Source of the DNA: Corynebacterium hylobatis | Lineage (GTDB): Bacteria; Actinomycetota; Actinomycetes; Mycobacteriales; Mycobacteriaceae | DNA: 64,000 bases | Reading direction: 5' to 3' | NCBI RefSeq assembly: GCF_003955685.1 | Contig: NZ_RXHJ01000013.1 | Span: 1-64,000, forward strand | Shown: piece by piece, positions 1 through 8,125 of the stretch | Numbering within the stretch: position 1 is the first letter of the stretch | Layout: every line of letters begins with the position of its first letter | Made by a program: the position numbers and the translations under genes | The notes under the pieces: model-generated | Told to the model about the DNA's origin: nothing | The model's database searches: none | What the model saw: only the letters and a program-made list of their open reading frames with translations

Positions 1-767
1 TCCGCCCCGCCCTCGAGCAGGTGGGTCGCCGCGGTGTGCCGCAACCCGTGGGGACTGACGTCATGGCCGGTGACCTGCCCGGCCTTCTCCACCACCCGCC
101 GCACCTGGCGGGGGTCGATCCGACTGCCGCGCACCCCGACGAACAGGGCCGGGGTGTCCCCGGCCAGCTCCGGACGCCCGGTGCGCAACCACTGTTCGAG
201 GGCGTCGGCGGCGGCTCGGCCGAAAGGGACGACGCGCTCTTTATCCCCCTTGCCCCGCACGCGGACGGTGTGGCGGGTCAGGTCCAGATCCTTGATATCC
301 ATGCCTGTGAGTTCAGCGACGCGCACCCCGGTGGCGTAGAGCAGCTCCAGCATGGCTGAATCACGGAGGAATTCGGTCTCATCGCGGGAGGCGGCATTGC
401 CCACGAATTCACTCGCCTTGTCCATGCCGAGCACCTCCGGCAGCGGCCGGTTCACCTTCGGAGTGACCAGGCGGGCGGCGACATCCGAATCCAGGTGCCC
501 GTTCCGCAGGGCCCAGCGGGAGAAGGACTTCAGCGAGGCCGTGCGCCGGGCCAGCGTCGCCCGGGCCTTGCCTTCTGAGACCGCGACCGCCAGCCACCCG
601 CGCAGGGCCGGCAGGGTGAAGTCCCGGAAGGTGGGCACGTGGTCGGCCAGGTCGAGCAGATCGGAGCGGTAGCCGCGCACGGTCGCCTCGGAACGTCCCA
701 GTACCAGCCGGGCATGTTCCGCGAAGTCCTCGACGGCCTCCCGAAGCTGGGACTGTTGTGCGCTCAT
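1..767 (-). CDS. xerC: Tyrosine recombinase XerC, 3' part outside window
   Basis: Site-specific tyrosine recombinase, by family the XerC partner that resolves chromosome dimers at dif. The reverse strand reads from ATG at 767 (MSAQQSQLREAVEDFAEHAR) for 255 codons and runs off the left edge. The N-terminal SAM-like core-binding domain fills about residues 1-90. The catalytic domain shows the first Arg (ATGVRVAEL), the beta-hairpin Lys (KGDKERVVP) and the HxxR box (HGLRHT). The catalytic Tyr lies beyond the window. The gene starts 12 bases beyond the dprA stop, on the same strand. The xerC-dprA-comM-yraN order is usual for corynebacteria and argues for housekeeping XerC rather than a phage integrase. 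No att-like repeat is visible nearby. Confidence 0.9.
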   Translation of the reverse strand, partial: MSAQQSQLREAVEDFAEHARLVLGRSEATVRGYRSDLLDLADHVPTFRDFTLPALRGWLAVAVSEGKARATLARRTASLKSFSRWALRNGHLDSDVAARLVTPKVNRPLPEVLGMDKASEFVGNAASRDETEFLRDSAMLELLYATGVRVAELTGMDIKDLDLTRHTVRVRGKGDKERVVPFGRAAADALEQWLRTGRPELAGDTPALFVGVRGSRIDPRQVRRVVEKAGQVTGHDVSPHGLRHTAATHLLEGGA

Positions 768-778
768 GGCGCCCAAGC

Positions 779-1942
779 CTATCCCTCGGACACCTCCACC
801 CGCGACCAGGCGGTGCCGTCCAGCCGCACAACATTCCGGCGCGCCAGGTCCATGAGCAGATGGACCGCCAGAGGCAGAGGCAGGCCGGCGCCGGCCGCGA
901 TCTCCTGGGCCGTGGAACCCCCGGGGGCGCAGGCATCGAAGACCCGCAGTTCGTTGCGCGTCAGAGACTGCACCGGCGTTGCAGCGTAGGCCAGTTCGTA
1001 CTGCTCCGCGACGTCGAGGGCCCCGATCGCACCGAGCAGGCCGCGGACGTCGTCGGCGCCGGTGACCAGTTGCGCCCGGCCCTGTCTGATCCGTTCGTGG
1101 CAGCCCAGGGAACCAGCACTGGTGACCGGGCCCGGCACGGCCATGGTCACCCGGCCGAGCCCTTCGGCCCAGCTGAGGGTGTTCAGCGCCCCGGAGCGCC
1201 AGGCTGCCTCGACGATGACGGTGCCGGCGGTCAGTGCCGCGACGAGTCGGTTGCGGGTGAGGAAGCGGTGGCGTTGCGGGTTCATGCCGGGCGGGTATTC
1301 ACTGATGACGCAACCCTGGGCGGCAATGCGGTCCAGGAGGGCTCCGTTGCGGGCCGGGTAGGTGCGGTCGATGCCGCAGGCGGCCACCGCCACGGTGAGC
1401 CCGCCGGTGGCCAGGGCGGTCTCATGGGCGACGGTGTCGATGCCCAGCGCCGCCCCGGAGACGACCGTCCAGTGGTGGGTGGCCAGGCCCTGGACCAGCT
1501 GGCGGGTGGCCTCATGCCCGTAGCGGGTGGCCGCGCGGGTGCCGACAACCGCAACCGACTGCGCGACGGCCTGATCCAGGGGCATGCCCCGCACCCACAG
1601 GACATGGGGTGGGATGGCATCAGCCTGGTAGCTGCGGAGGTGGTCACTGCGGCCGGTGGCGGCAAAACCGAAGGCCCGGTCGAATTCCGCCAAGGGCCAT
1701 TCGGCGCATCCGGGGTGGATCAGCCGGGCGCCGACGGCTGCGGCGTCGGCCAGGTCCTGTTCGGCCCGGTCCCAGTTGTGGCGGGAAGCGGTCTGGGTGG
1801 CCAGTTCACCGATCCAGGTGGCCCGGCGGCGCACGCCGCGGGCGATCTCATCGGCGTCACGACCGGCGTCGAGAAGCTGCTGCAGCGGTCGGCTGGGGCC
1901 TTCGACGACGCGGTTGAGGTACGCCCAGGAGAGCTGGCTCAT
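779..1942 (-). CDS. dprA: DNA-processing protein DprA
   Basis: DprA/Smf family protein (387 aa), which binds single-stranded DNA and loads RecA during transformation or recombination. The Rossmann-like core is clear: VVGTRAATRYGHEATRQL around residues 130-147, GAALGIDTVAHETAL around 160, and ISEYPPG followed by FLTRNRLVAAL, where the conserved Arg-rich segment sits. A C-terminal winged-helix-like segment (about 330-387) follows. The ATG at 1942 overlaps the comM stop by 4 bp (ATGA), so the two are probably translationally coupled. Natural competence is not established in this genus, so the actual role is inferred. Confidence 0.92.
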   Translation of the reverse strand: MSQLSWAYLNRVVEGPSRPLQQLLDAGRDADEIARGVRRRATWIGELATQTASRHNWDRAEQDLADAAAVGARLIHPGCAEWPLAEFDRAFGFAATGRSDHLRSYQADAIPPHVLWVRGMPLDQAVAQSVAVVGTRAATRYGHEATRQLVQGLATHHWTVVSGAALGIDTVAHETALATGGLTVAVAACGIDRTYPARNGALLDRIAAQGCVISEYPPGMNPQRHRFLTRNRLVAALTAGTVIVEAAWRSGALNTLSWAEGLGRVTMAVPGPVTSAGSLGCHERIRQGRAQLVTGADDVRGLLGAIGALDVAEQYELAYAATPVQSLTRNELRVFDACAPGGSTAQEIAAGAGLPLPLAVHLLMDLARRNVVRLDGTAWSRVEVSEG

Positions 1943-3414
1943 GCCCCCTCCCGCAGGTCCAGGGCGCGCGCGACATGCCCGAGGTCCGGGCTGGCGGCCC
2001 CCTCGAGGTCGGTCAGGGTCCAGGCGAGTTTCAGGCAGCGGTCGACGCCGCGCTGGGTGAGCTCCCCCTCGGCGAGCAGGGCCCCGAGCATCGCCATGCC
2101 AGCCTCATCGGCGGGGTGGTGCCGACGCAGTTCGTGCGGGTCCATCATCGCGTTGGCCATGCCCCAGCGATGTTGTGCCCGCTCCCGAGCCAGGTGCACC
2201 CGTCCGGCGATGGTGCTGCTCGGTTCCGCGTCCCCGGCGTCCAGGACCGCACCGGTGGCGGAGGTGGCGGCCACGATGTCGAGCCGGTCGCGCAACGGTC
2301 CGGAGAGGTTGTCCAGGTAGGAGGAGCGCTGACGGGAAGTGCAGCGGCAGCGGGCCGGGTCCTCCGCCGCGCACCGGCAGGGGTTGGTGGCGAGGATGAG
2401 CTGGAACCGGGCGGGGAAGACAACCTCCCGGCGCGAACGGATGAGCCGGACCTGTCCGTCCTCGAGTGGGGTGCGCAGCCCGTCGAGGATGGCGGCGGGT
2501 ACTTCGGAGACCTCGTCGAGGAAGAGCACCCCGTGGTGGGCCAGGCTCACCGCCCCTGGCCGCGGTGTTCCGGAGCCGCCGCCGAGGAGGGCTGCCCGGC
2601 TGATGGAGTGGTGGGGGTCGATGAAGGGTGCCTGCATCATCACCTGGCCGCGGCCGGCGATGGAGTGCACGGCGGTGGCCTCGAGCGACTGGGTGGGACT
2701 GAGCGGGGGCAGGATACCCGGCAGGCGGGCGGCGATCATGGATTTTCCGGATCCGGGTGGTCCGATGAGCAGCATGTGGTGTCCGCCGGCAGCCGCGACC
2801 TCCGCTGCCAGGCGCGCCTGGGGTTGACCGGCCAGGTCCGCGAAGTCGGGGATCCGGCGTCGGGGTTCGGGCACGGAACCCCTCGCCACGGGCAACTCTC
2901 CTTCTGCTGTGGTCCAGTGCCAGGCCTGGACCAGGGTTTCCGCGGTGTGGACGTTCAGCCCCTCGACGAGGGTGGCCTCCTCCGCATTGCCCGGTGGGAT
3001 GACCGCATGGCTGAAGCCGTGTGTGCGTGCTGCCAGCAGGGCGGGCAGTACGCCGGGCACCGGCCGGACCGTACCGTCCAGTCCCAGTTCACCGACGAAC
3101 ACGGTCTGCTCCAGGCGGTTGCGGTGTGGTGTGGCGCCGGCGGCGAGCACCGCCAGGGCGGTGGGCAGGTCGAAATGCGAGCCGGATTTGCGCAGTGAGG
3201 CCGGTGACATGGACACGACGATCTTCGTCTTCGGCCAGCTCAACCGGGAGTTGGCCACGGCGGTGCGGATCCGGTCGCGGGATTCGGTCACCGCAGTATC
3301 CCCCAGGCCGACCAGGTGGATGCCCGGCAGGCCGGGGCCGATGTTGGCCTCCACGGTGACGATCCGGGCGGTGACCCCCTCCAGGGCCACGGTGTGACTT
3401 CTACCGAGCGCCAT
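1939..3414 (-). CDS. comM: YifB/ComM family Mg-chelatase-like AAA+ ATPase
   Basis: 491-aa ComM/YifB protein, a hexameric AAA+ helicase that drives branch migration during recombination of incoming DNA. The N-terminal Lon-protease-like domain (about 20-170, ending before VARGSVPEP) precedes the Mg-chelatase-type ATPase with Walker A GPPGSGKS at about 218-225 and a Walker B segment GVLFLDEVSE. The frame stays open upstream to 3528, but homologs begin at MALGRSHTV, so ATG 3414 is chosen. That start lies inside the end of yraN (14-bp overlap). The C-terminus overlaps the dprA start by 4 bp. It forms one transcription unit with yraN and dprA. Confidence 0.92.
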   Translation of the reverse strand: MALGRSHTVALEGVTARIVTVEANIGPGLPGIHLVGLGDTAVTESRDRIRTAVANSRLSWPKTKIVVSMSPASLRKSGSHFDLPTALAVLAAGATPHRNRLEQTVFVGELGLDGTVRPVPGVLPALLAARTHGFSHAVIPPGNAEEATLVEGLNVHTAETLVQAWHWTTAEGELPVARGSVPEPRRRIPDFADLAGQPQARLAAEVAAAGGHHMLLIGPPGSGKSMIAARLPGILPPLSPTQSLEATAVHSIAGRGQVMMQAPFIDPHHSISRAALLGGGSGTPRPGAVSLAHHGVLFLDEVSEVPAAILDGLRTPLEDGQVRLIRSRREVVFPARFQLILATNPCRCAAEDPARCRCTSRQRSSYLDNLSGPLRDRLDIVAATSATGAVLDAGDAEPSSTIAGRVHLARERAQHRWGMANAMMDPHELRRHHPADEAGMAMLGALLAEGELTQRGVDRCLKLAWTLTDLEGAASPDLGHVARALDLREGA

Positions 3415-3775
3415 GTTCAACCCCCTCGTAGACCTCGGTGTCGAAGCCGTGGCCGGTGCGGGTGAATACGACGACGTCGAAACGCACGGCGGTGCCGGGT
3501 CTGCCTTCGAGCCAGCGGGCGGCGGCACGGCGCAGGCGGGCGAGCTTGCGTCCGGTCACGGCCTCCGCGCCCCCGAAACCCGGGCCGGAGCGGGTCTTGA
3601 CCTCCACGAAGACGATGGTGCCGTCCGTTTCCCGCGCGATGAGGTCGAGTTCCCCGACGGGATAGGCGACGTTGCGGTCGATGATCTCCGCCCCGCGGCG
3701 CCGGTAGAGCTGCGCGGCGCGTTCCTCCCCCAGCCGCCCGAGCCGGCTGCGTCGACGGTGCATGGATGTGCTCAT
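3401..3775 (-). CDS. yraN: YraN/UPF0102 endonuclease-like protein
   Basis: 124-aa member of the UPF0102 (YraN) family with a restriction-endonuclease-like fold. The PD-(D/E)xK-type core is visible: GELDLIARETDG supplies the acidic residue and VFVEVKTRSG the ExK, at about residues 43-62. The family function is poorly known and is presumed nucleic-acid processing. ATG 3775 follows a basic start (MSTSMHRRRSR). A stretch of about 145 bp with a hairpin terminator separates it from the upstream DUF2469 gene. The stop overlaps the start of comM, linking it to the comM-dprA unit. Confidence 0.88.
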   Translation of the reverse strand: MSTSMHRRRSRLGRLGEERAAQLYRRRGAEIIDRNVAYPVGELDLIARETDGTIVFVEVKTRSGPGFGGAEAVTGRKLARLRRAAARWLEGRPGTAVRFDVVVFTRTGHGFDTEVYEGVEHGAR

Positions 3776-3873
3776 GGTGTTTCCCCCTGATCAGATGACG
3801 GTGTCTTCTCCCCCTCACCATCACCCGGGCACGGGCTCCCCCACCAGTGCCTGATACGCGAAAAAACCGCGAA

Positions 3874-3899
3874 CTGTGGATAACCCCCGTTATCCACAG
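3874..3899 (-). terminator. Hairpin made of two inverted perfect DnaA boxes, with a U-run: terminator of the DUF2469 unit
   Basis: An 11-bp perfect inverted repeat (CTGTGGATAAC, 4-nt loop CCCC, GTTATCCACAG) lies 20 bp past the DUF2469 stop. On the minus strand it is followed after about 7 nt by TTTTTT (3861-3866), the layout of a Rho-independent terminator. Each arm holds a perfect 9-mer DnaA box: TGTGGATAA at 3875-3883 and TTATCCACA at 3890-3898. The hairpin is directly visible. DnaA binding is inferred from the consensus. Confidence 0.75.
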
Positions 3900-3920
3900 C
3901 CGCGGCGTAGGCGGAGTTGA

Positions 3921-4226
3921 CTACTCCGGCAGGATGAGGTCCGGTTTGTCCAGTTCCTCGATGTTGACGTCCTTGTAGGTGATCACCCGGACGTAACGCA
4001 CGAAACGGGCGGAACGGTACATGTCCCACACCCACGCGTCCGACATGCGGACCTCGTAGTAGACGTCCCGGCCCTCGGTGTGCGGGATCAGCTCCACGGC
4101 GTTGGCCAGGTAGAAGCGGCGCTCGGTCTCCACCACGTAGGAGAACTGGCTGACCACGTCCCGGTACTCACGGTAGAGGGAGAGTTCGACCTCCGCCTCG
4201 TAGTTGTCGAGTTCCTCAGCGCTCAA
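3921..4226 (-). CDS. DUF2469 family protein
   Basis: Small conserved actinobacterial protein of the DUF2469 family (101 aa from TTG 4226), unknown function. It is strongly acidic and aromatic: [20 protein letters not shown] at the N-terminus, the family segment [15 protein letters not shown], and [16 protein letters not shown] then VNIEELDKP near the end. The TTG start is preferred over an in-frame ATG at 4253 because AGGAGG lies 5-10 nt before the TTG and because it reproduces the SAE(E/D)L N-terminus of mycobacterial homologs. TTG 4226 overlaps the rnhB stop (TTGA), which implies coupled translation with rnhB. Confidence 0.88.
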   Translation of the reverse strand: MSAEELDNYEAEVELSLYREYRDVVSQFSYVVETERRFYLANAVELIPHTEGRDVYYEVRMSDAWVWDMYRSARFVRYVRVITYKDVNIEELDKPDLILPE

Positions 4227-4855
4227 TGATCTGCCTCCTGCGTGCTCAGCCATTCGCCGTGGGCCTTCACGACGTTGGCATAAGTGTATCGGTGCTCCCC
4301 TGTTGCACCGTGACGGCGCACCGCAGCCATGTGCGCCTTCGTGGAATAACCCTTGTGCGAGGCCAGGCCGTAGCCGGGGAGGCGCCCGTCCATCTCCACC
4401 ATGTGCCGGTCACGGGTGACCTTCGCCAGCACGCTGGCCGCGGAGATGCACCGCATGGCCGCGTCGCCGCCGAGCACCGGCAGGTGCGGGGCGGTCAGCC
4501 CGGGGATATGCCAGGCGTCGGTGAGCACATAGCCGGGCCGCACACCCAGCCCGGCCACGGCGCGGCGCATCCCGGAGATGTTGGCGGGCTGGATGCCGCG
4601 GGCGTCGATGTACGCGGCGGAGATGCTGACCACGGACCAGGCCACGGCGGCGTCGATAATCAGCGGGTAGAGCCGCTCGCGGACCGCGGGCGTGAGCTTC
4701 TTGGAGTCCGTGAGGCGTTCCAGGCCGGGCAACTCCCCCTCAGGCAGGACACAGGCCGCAACTGTCATCGGCCCGCAACAGGCACCCCGGCCGGCCTCAT
4801 CGACCCCCGCCACCGGTCCCAGACCATGGGCGGCCAGCAGCTCCTCCGGACGCAC
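4223..4855 (-). CDS. rnhB: Ribonuclease HII
   Basis: RNase HII (210 aa) removes ribonucleotides misincorporated into DNA and the RNA strand of hybrids. The family signature [14 protein letters not shown] at about residues 17-30 supplies the first acidic residues. [12 protein letters not shown] (about 49-60), [10 protein letters not shown] with the central Asp, and the [12 protein letters not shown] helix are all present. The GTG start at 4855 shares one base with the lepB stop (TAGTG). The gene is in the conserved lepB-rnhB-DUF2469 unit. Confidence 0.93.
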   Translation of the reverse strand: MRPEELLAAHGLGPVAGVDEAGRGACCGPMTVAACVLPEGELPGLERLTDSKKLTPAVRERLYPLIIDAAVAWSVVSISAAYIDARGIQPANISGMRRAVAGLGVRPGYVLTDAWHIPGLTAPHLPVLGGDAAMRCISAASVLAKVTRDRHMVEMDGRLPGYGLASHKGYSTKAHMAAVRRHGATGEHRYTYANVVKAHGEWLSTQEADH

Positions 4856-5571
4856 TACTGCTGGATCGCGGGGTCGTCGACGCCACCGATCCGGTTGAAC
4901 GGGAAGATGATGAACTGTACCTTGCCACGGATGTTCTCCTCCGGGATGCTCCCCTGGAACTCATCGCCGATGTGGGCGCGGGAATCTGCGGAGTTGGTGC
5001 GGTTGTCGCCCATCATGAAGTAGTTGTCCTCCGGCACCGTCAGCGGGCCGAAGTAGGGGCCACCGCAGGCCTCGGAACCGGTCTCGGGATCCACCGGGTA
5101 GGCCACCGGCTCCAGCGTGTAGGACTGGTCGACCGGCTCCCCGTCGACCATCACCGCCGGGTCGTCGGCCTGGCAGGACACCGTCTGACCACCCGTGGCC
5201 ACGATGCGCTTGACCAGGTCATTCTCATCCGGGGCCACCAGGCCGATGTAGGAACCGACGTTCTGCAGGCTGCGGACGACATCGTTCTCGGAGCGCTGGG
5301 ACACGAAGCCCTGGTTCCAGGAGTCGGTGCCCTTGAACACCACCACATCACCGGGCTCAGGATCACTGAAATTGTAGCTGATCTTGTCCACGAAAATCCG
5401 GTCACCCGTACAGCCCTCACAGCCGTGCAGGGTCGGTTCCATCGACTGGGAGGGGATCATGTAGACCCGGCCCACGAAAGTCTGGAGGAGAAAGATCGCC
5501 AACAGCGTCAGCGCGATGACCACCGGGATCTCGATATACCAGGGGGCCTGCTTCTTCTCCGTATCAGTCAC
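4855..5571 (-). CDS. lepB: Signal peptidase I
   Basis: Type I signal peptidase, which removes signal peptides of exported proteins at the outer face of the membrane. From GTG 5571 ([12 protein letters not shown]) it is 238 aa, with one transmembrane helix at about residues 15-35 ([17 protein letters not shown]). The catalytic Ser is in [11 protein letters not shown] and the Lys in [11 protein letters not shown]. The C-terminal box is [11 protein letters not shown]. The frame is open to GTG 5607. The inner GTG is preferred because a -10-like TAAGCT (5580-5585) ends 8 nt before it, giving a leaderless transcript, and the 12 extra residues look non-native. Confidence 0.9.
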   Translation of the reverse strand: MTDTEKKQAPWYIEIPVVIALTLLAIFLLQTFVGRVYMIPSQSMEPTLHGCEGCTGDRIFVDKISYNFSDPEPGDVVVFKGTDSWNQGFVSQRSENDVVRSLQNVGSYIGLVAPDENDLVKRIVATGGQTVSCQADDPAVMVDGEPVDQSYTLEPVAYPVDPETGSEACGGPYFGPLTVPEDNYFMMGDNRTNSADSRAHIGDEFQGSIPEENIRGKVQFIIFPFNRIGGVDDPAIQQ

Positions 5572-5579
5572 GATGAACG

Positions 5580-5613
5580 AGCTTAGCAGCCGCTGACCGC
5601 CGTACACTTGTAC
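5580..5613. promoter_or_regulatory. Divergent lepB / ABC exporter promoter region with short inverted repeat
   Basis: Minus strand: TAAGCT at 5580-5585 lies 8 nt before lepB GTG 5571. Plus strand: TACACT at 5603-5608 lies 8 nt before the exporter ATG 5617. Both fit the corynebacterial TAnnnT box of leaderless genes. The plus -10 lies inside a perfect inverted repeat, GTACA-CT-TGTAC (5602-5613), a possible operator for the exporter. The boxes are seen in the sequence. Promoter function is inferred. Confidence 0.55.
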
Positions 5614-5616
5614 ACC

Positions 5617-7344
5617 ATGGCCTCGTCCACCGTGTCACCGTTCCGCACCCTGCTGTCCATGCTCGCCCACCACAAGGGCGTGCTCACCGTGGCAGTGGTC
5701 ATGTCGCTGGTCGGCTCCGCCCTCGGGCTGGTGCAGCCGCTGGTGGTCAACCAGATCATCTCCACCATCGGTGACGGACCCGTCGCGGCCCTCGTCTGGC
5801 TGCTGGTGGGCCTGCTCATGGGTTCCTCGGTGCTCTCCGCGCTGCGCTCCTACCTGCTCACCCGCACCGCCGAGACCGCGGTCCTGGCCACCCGCCACCG
5901 GCTCATCGCCCGGCTGCTGCGTCTGCCCATCCCGGCCTACGACCGCCACCGCACCGGCGACCTGGTCACCCGCCTCGGCTCCGACACCACACTGATCCGC
6001 TCCGCCTTCAACGGCGGCCTGGTCGAGGCCATCGGCGGGGTGGCCACCATGGCCGGCGCGATCGTGCTCATGGCCCTGGTCGACGTCTTCATGCTCGGTA
6101 TCGTCCTGGCCGTCGTGGTGGTCACCCTCGTCGCGGTGGTGGGCACCTCCACCCTCATCCAGCGTTACACCAAAAAGGCCCAGGAGGCCGTCGGCGACCT
6201 GGGCGCCGGAATGGACCGTGCGCTGGTGGCTGTGCGCACCATCCGGGCGGCCGGTGCGCAGGACCGCGTCGAGACCGGTCTGCGTGCCGACGCCGACACC
6301 GCCTGGCTCCAGGGCGTGCGCATCGCACGGGTCGCCGCGCTGATCTTCCCCGCCGCCGGACTGGCCATGCAGGGCAGCTTCCTCGCGGTCCTGGGCATCG
6401 GTGGCGCCCGCGTCGCCGCCGGCACCATCAGCGTCGCGGATCTGGTCACCTTCGTCCTCTACCTGTTCATGGTCTCCATGCCGCTGGGATCCATCTTCGG
6501 CGCGGTCACCACCATCCGGCAGGCCATGGGCGCGATCGAACGCATCGGGCAGATCTTCGACATCGAACCCGAGTCCACCGAGGGGCAGGCAGCGGAACCG
6601 GCACACTCCATCACCTTCGACGACGTCTCCTTCGCCTATGAGACAGCCTCCGAGGACCAGGAGACGCGGCCGGTGCTCAGGGACATATCCGTGGACATCC
6701 GCGCCGGGGAGAAGACCGCCATCGTCGGTCCCTCCGGCTCCGGAAAATCCACCATGCTGGCCCTCATCGAGCGTTTCTACGACCCCACTTCGGGCCGTCT
6801 CCTGCTCGGCGACCAGGACATGTCGGAACTCACCCGCGCTTCCGTGCGCCAGGTCGTGGGCTACGTCGAGCAGGAGGCCGCGGTGCTGGCCGGCACCGTG
6901 CGGGAGAACCTCACCCTCGGGGCCCCGGAGACCAGCGACGAACGCTGCTGGTGGGCGCTCGACCAGGTGAACCTGCGCGAACGCGTCGCCGGAACCGATG
7001 GTCTGGACACCGTCCTCGGCGACCGCGGACTGACCCTCTCCGGTGGTCAGCGCCAGCGCCTCGCCCTGGCCCGCATGCTGCTCATGGACACCCCCATCCT
7101 GCTTCTCGACGAACCCACCTCCGCCGTCGACTCCCAGAACGAGCAGCTCATCCTCGACGCCATTGACGCCTCCGCCGAGGGCCGCACCCTGGTCGTGGTC
7201 GCCCACCGCCTGTCCACGGTCACCGACGCCGACCAGATCATCGTCCTCGACGCCGGCCGGGTCGTGGCCACCGGCACCCACGCCGAACTGCTGGAATCGA
7301 GTCCCCTCTACCGCAACCTCGCGTCCCGGCAGCTGCTGGGCTGA
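5617..7344 (+). CDS. ABC-type multidrug exporter, fused TMD-NBD half-transporter
   Basis: 575-aa ABC exporter of the MsbA/LmrA type that works as a homo- or heterodimer; substrate unknown. The N-terminal six-helix transmembrane domain (about residues 1-310) has the conserved YDRHRTGDLVTRL coupling segment. The C-terminal ATPase has Walker A GPSGSGKST at about 371-379, signature LSGGQ, Walker B ILLLDEPTSAVD and the H-loop VAHRLST. ATG 5617 was chosen over an upstream in-frame TTG at 5608, because the latter overlaps the -10 box. It is monocistronic and divergent from lepB, and ends before a repeat-rich intergenic stretch. No adjacent regulator gene is visible. Confidence 0.88.
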   Translation: MASSTVSPFRTLLSMLAHHKGVLTVAVVMSLVGSALGLVQPLVVNQIISTIGDGPVAALVWLLVGLLMGSSVLSALRSYLLTRTAETAVLATRHRLIARLLRLPIPAYDRHRTGDLVTRLGSDTTLIRSAFNGGLVEAIGGVATMAGAIVLMALVDVFMLGIVLAVVVVTLVAVVGTSTLIQRYTKKAQEAVGDLGAGMDRALVAVRTIRAAGAQDRVETGLRADADTAWLQGVRIARVAALIFPAAGLAMQGSFLAVLGIGGARVAAGTISVADLVTFVLYLFMVSMPLGSIFGAVTTIRQAMGAIERIGQIFDIEPESTEGQAAEPAHSITFDDVSFAYETASEDQETRPVLRDISVDIRAGEKTAIVGPSGSGKSTMLALIERFYDPTSGRLLLGDQDMSELTRASVRQVVGYVEQEAAVLAGTVRENLTLGAPETSDERCWWALDQVNLRERVAGTDGLDTVLGDRGLTLSGGQRQRLALARMLLMDTPILLLDEPTSAVDSQNEQLILDAIDASAEGRTLVVVAHRLSTVTDADQIIVLDAGRVVATGTHAELLESSPLYRNLASRQLLG

Positions 7345-7362
7345 GCCGGCGATTTCCCCGCC

Positions 7363-7448
7363 GTCGAGATCACCTCTTCGAGAGGACCCTGCCCGGGTCG
7401 AGATCAGGGGTGACCTCGACGAGGCCCTATCGGGGAGGTGATCTCGAC
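7363..7448. repeat. Nested inverted repeats with core GTCGAGATCA
   Basis: Four copies of one motif lie in 86 bp between the exporter and the rplS terminator. GTCGAGATCACCTC (7363-7376) pairs perfectly with GAGGTGATCTCGAC (7435-7448). Between them, GTCGAGATCA (7397-7406) pairs with TGACCTCGAC (7411-7420) across GGGG, with one mismatch. The order is forward, forward, reverse, reverse. It could fold into one cruciform or two hairpins. It may end exporter transcription or be a small REP-like element. No U-run follows on the plus strand. Confidence 0.6.
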
Positions 7449-7468
7449 CCCCTGGCAGTGCCACCCCA

Positions 7469-7507
7469 GAAAAGGCGAAAACCCGCCGCCCACCAGGGGC
7501 GACGGGT
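7469..7507 (-). terminator. Rho-independent terminator of rplS
   Basis: On the minus strand, 14 nt past the rplS stop, ACCCGTCGCCC pairs with GGGCGGCGGGT (one G-U/mismatch position, loop about 5 nt; plus-strand arms 7481-7491 and 7496-7507). It is followed by TTTTCGCCTTTTCT. Confidence 0.75.
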
Positions 7508-7521
7508 CAAACGCGGAAAGC

Positions 7522-7863
7522 TCAGCGCTTCTCCTTGATGCGGGCAGCCTTGCCGCGCAGCTCACGCAGGTAGTAGAGCTTGGCGCGACGGACGTCACCC
7601 TTGCGGATGACCTCGAGCTTGTCGATGTTCGGGGAGTGCAGCGGGAAGGTACGCTCCACGCCGATGCCGAAGGAGACCTTACGGACGGTGAAGGTCTCGC
7701 GGATGCCGGAGCCCTGGCGGCGGATGACGACACCCTTGAACAGCTGGGTACGCTCGGTGGAGCCCTCGATGACCTTGACGTGGACGTCAACGGTGTCACC
7801 CGGGCGGAAGGCCGGGATGTTCTCGCGCAGCTGCGCGGAATCAACCTTGTCGAGAATGTTCAT
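7522..7863 (-). CDS. rplS: 50S ribosomal protein L19
   Basis: Large-subunit protein L19 (113 aa), located at the 30S-50S interface. The full-length match includes [16 protein letters not shown] near residues 20-35, [31 protein letters not shown], and the basic C-terminus [21 protein letters not shown] up to its last residue. The ATG at 7863 has a short leader. The gene stands alone, ends in a hairpin terminator, and is separated from trmD by a 17-kb accessory block; in many bacteria it directly follows trmD. Confidence 0.97.
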   Translation of the reverse strand: MNILDKVDSAQLRENIPAFRPGDTVDVHVKVIEGSTERTQLFKGVVIRRQGSGIRETFTVRKVSFGIGVERTFPLHSPNIDKLEVIRKGDVRRAKLYYLRELRGKAARIKEKR

Positions 7864-8008
7864 GCGACATTTTCCTTTTCATGTTCTGGACAGAGGACCC
7901 TGGCGGCTTCTCCCCGGTTGGGGCGCTCGACCGGTTCGTATCCGATACAGACAACCCGAATATTCTCCCACAGTCGCACGGCACGGGCAAAATCCAGGGG
8001 CGATGGCC

Positions 8009-8014
8009 TACACT
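8009..8014 (+). promoter_or_regulatory. -10 box of the thi operon
   Basis: TACACT, a match to the corynebacterial TAnnnT box, would start the RNA near 8021, just before the riboswitch. No convincing -35 element was seen. Confidence 0.5.
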
Positions 8015-8019
8015 GTCCT

Positions 8020-8113
8020 CGACCCCACGGGCGCCCGAGGCATCGGGCTGAGATCGCGCTGCCGCCTACGCGAGGACCGTACGAACCTGTCTGGTTAGCA
8101 CCAGCGAAGGAAG
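8020..8113 (+). ncRNA. TPP riboswitch (THI element)
   Basis: The leader of thiE carries the conserved TPP aptamer elements in order: ACGGGCGCCC, then GGGCTGAGAT (the pyrimidine-sensing CUGAGA motif, 8045-8054), then the second arm with ACCGTACGAACCTG, TCTGGTTAGCACCAGCG and AAGGAAGAG. Thiamine pyrophosphate binding would hide the thiE start. The purine-rich AAGGAAGAGAGG at the 3' end is only about 10 nt before the GTG start, so translational control is likely. No intrinsic terminator is evident before thiE. Confidence 0.92.
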
Positions 8114-8125
8114 AGAGGCCAGGCT

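Noticed and set aside
1..767. xerC as a phage or integron integrase
   Set aside because: The xerC-dprA-comM-yraN neighbourhood is the housekeeping order, and no att repeats, cargo or tRNA lie nearby.
758..2320. 520-codon open frame on the plus strand
   Set aside because: Antisense to dprA and comM, both well supported.
5635..7464. 609-codon open frame on the minus strand
   Set aside because: Antisense to the ABC exporter; composition typical of a shadow frame.
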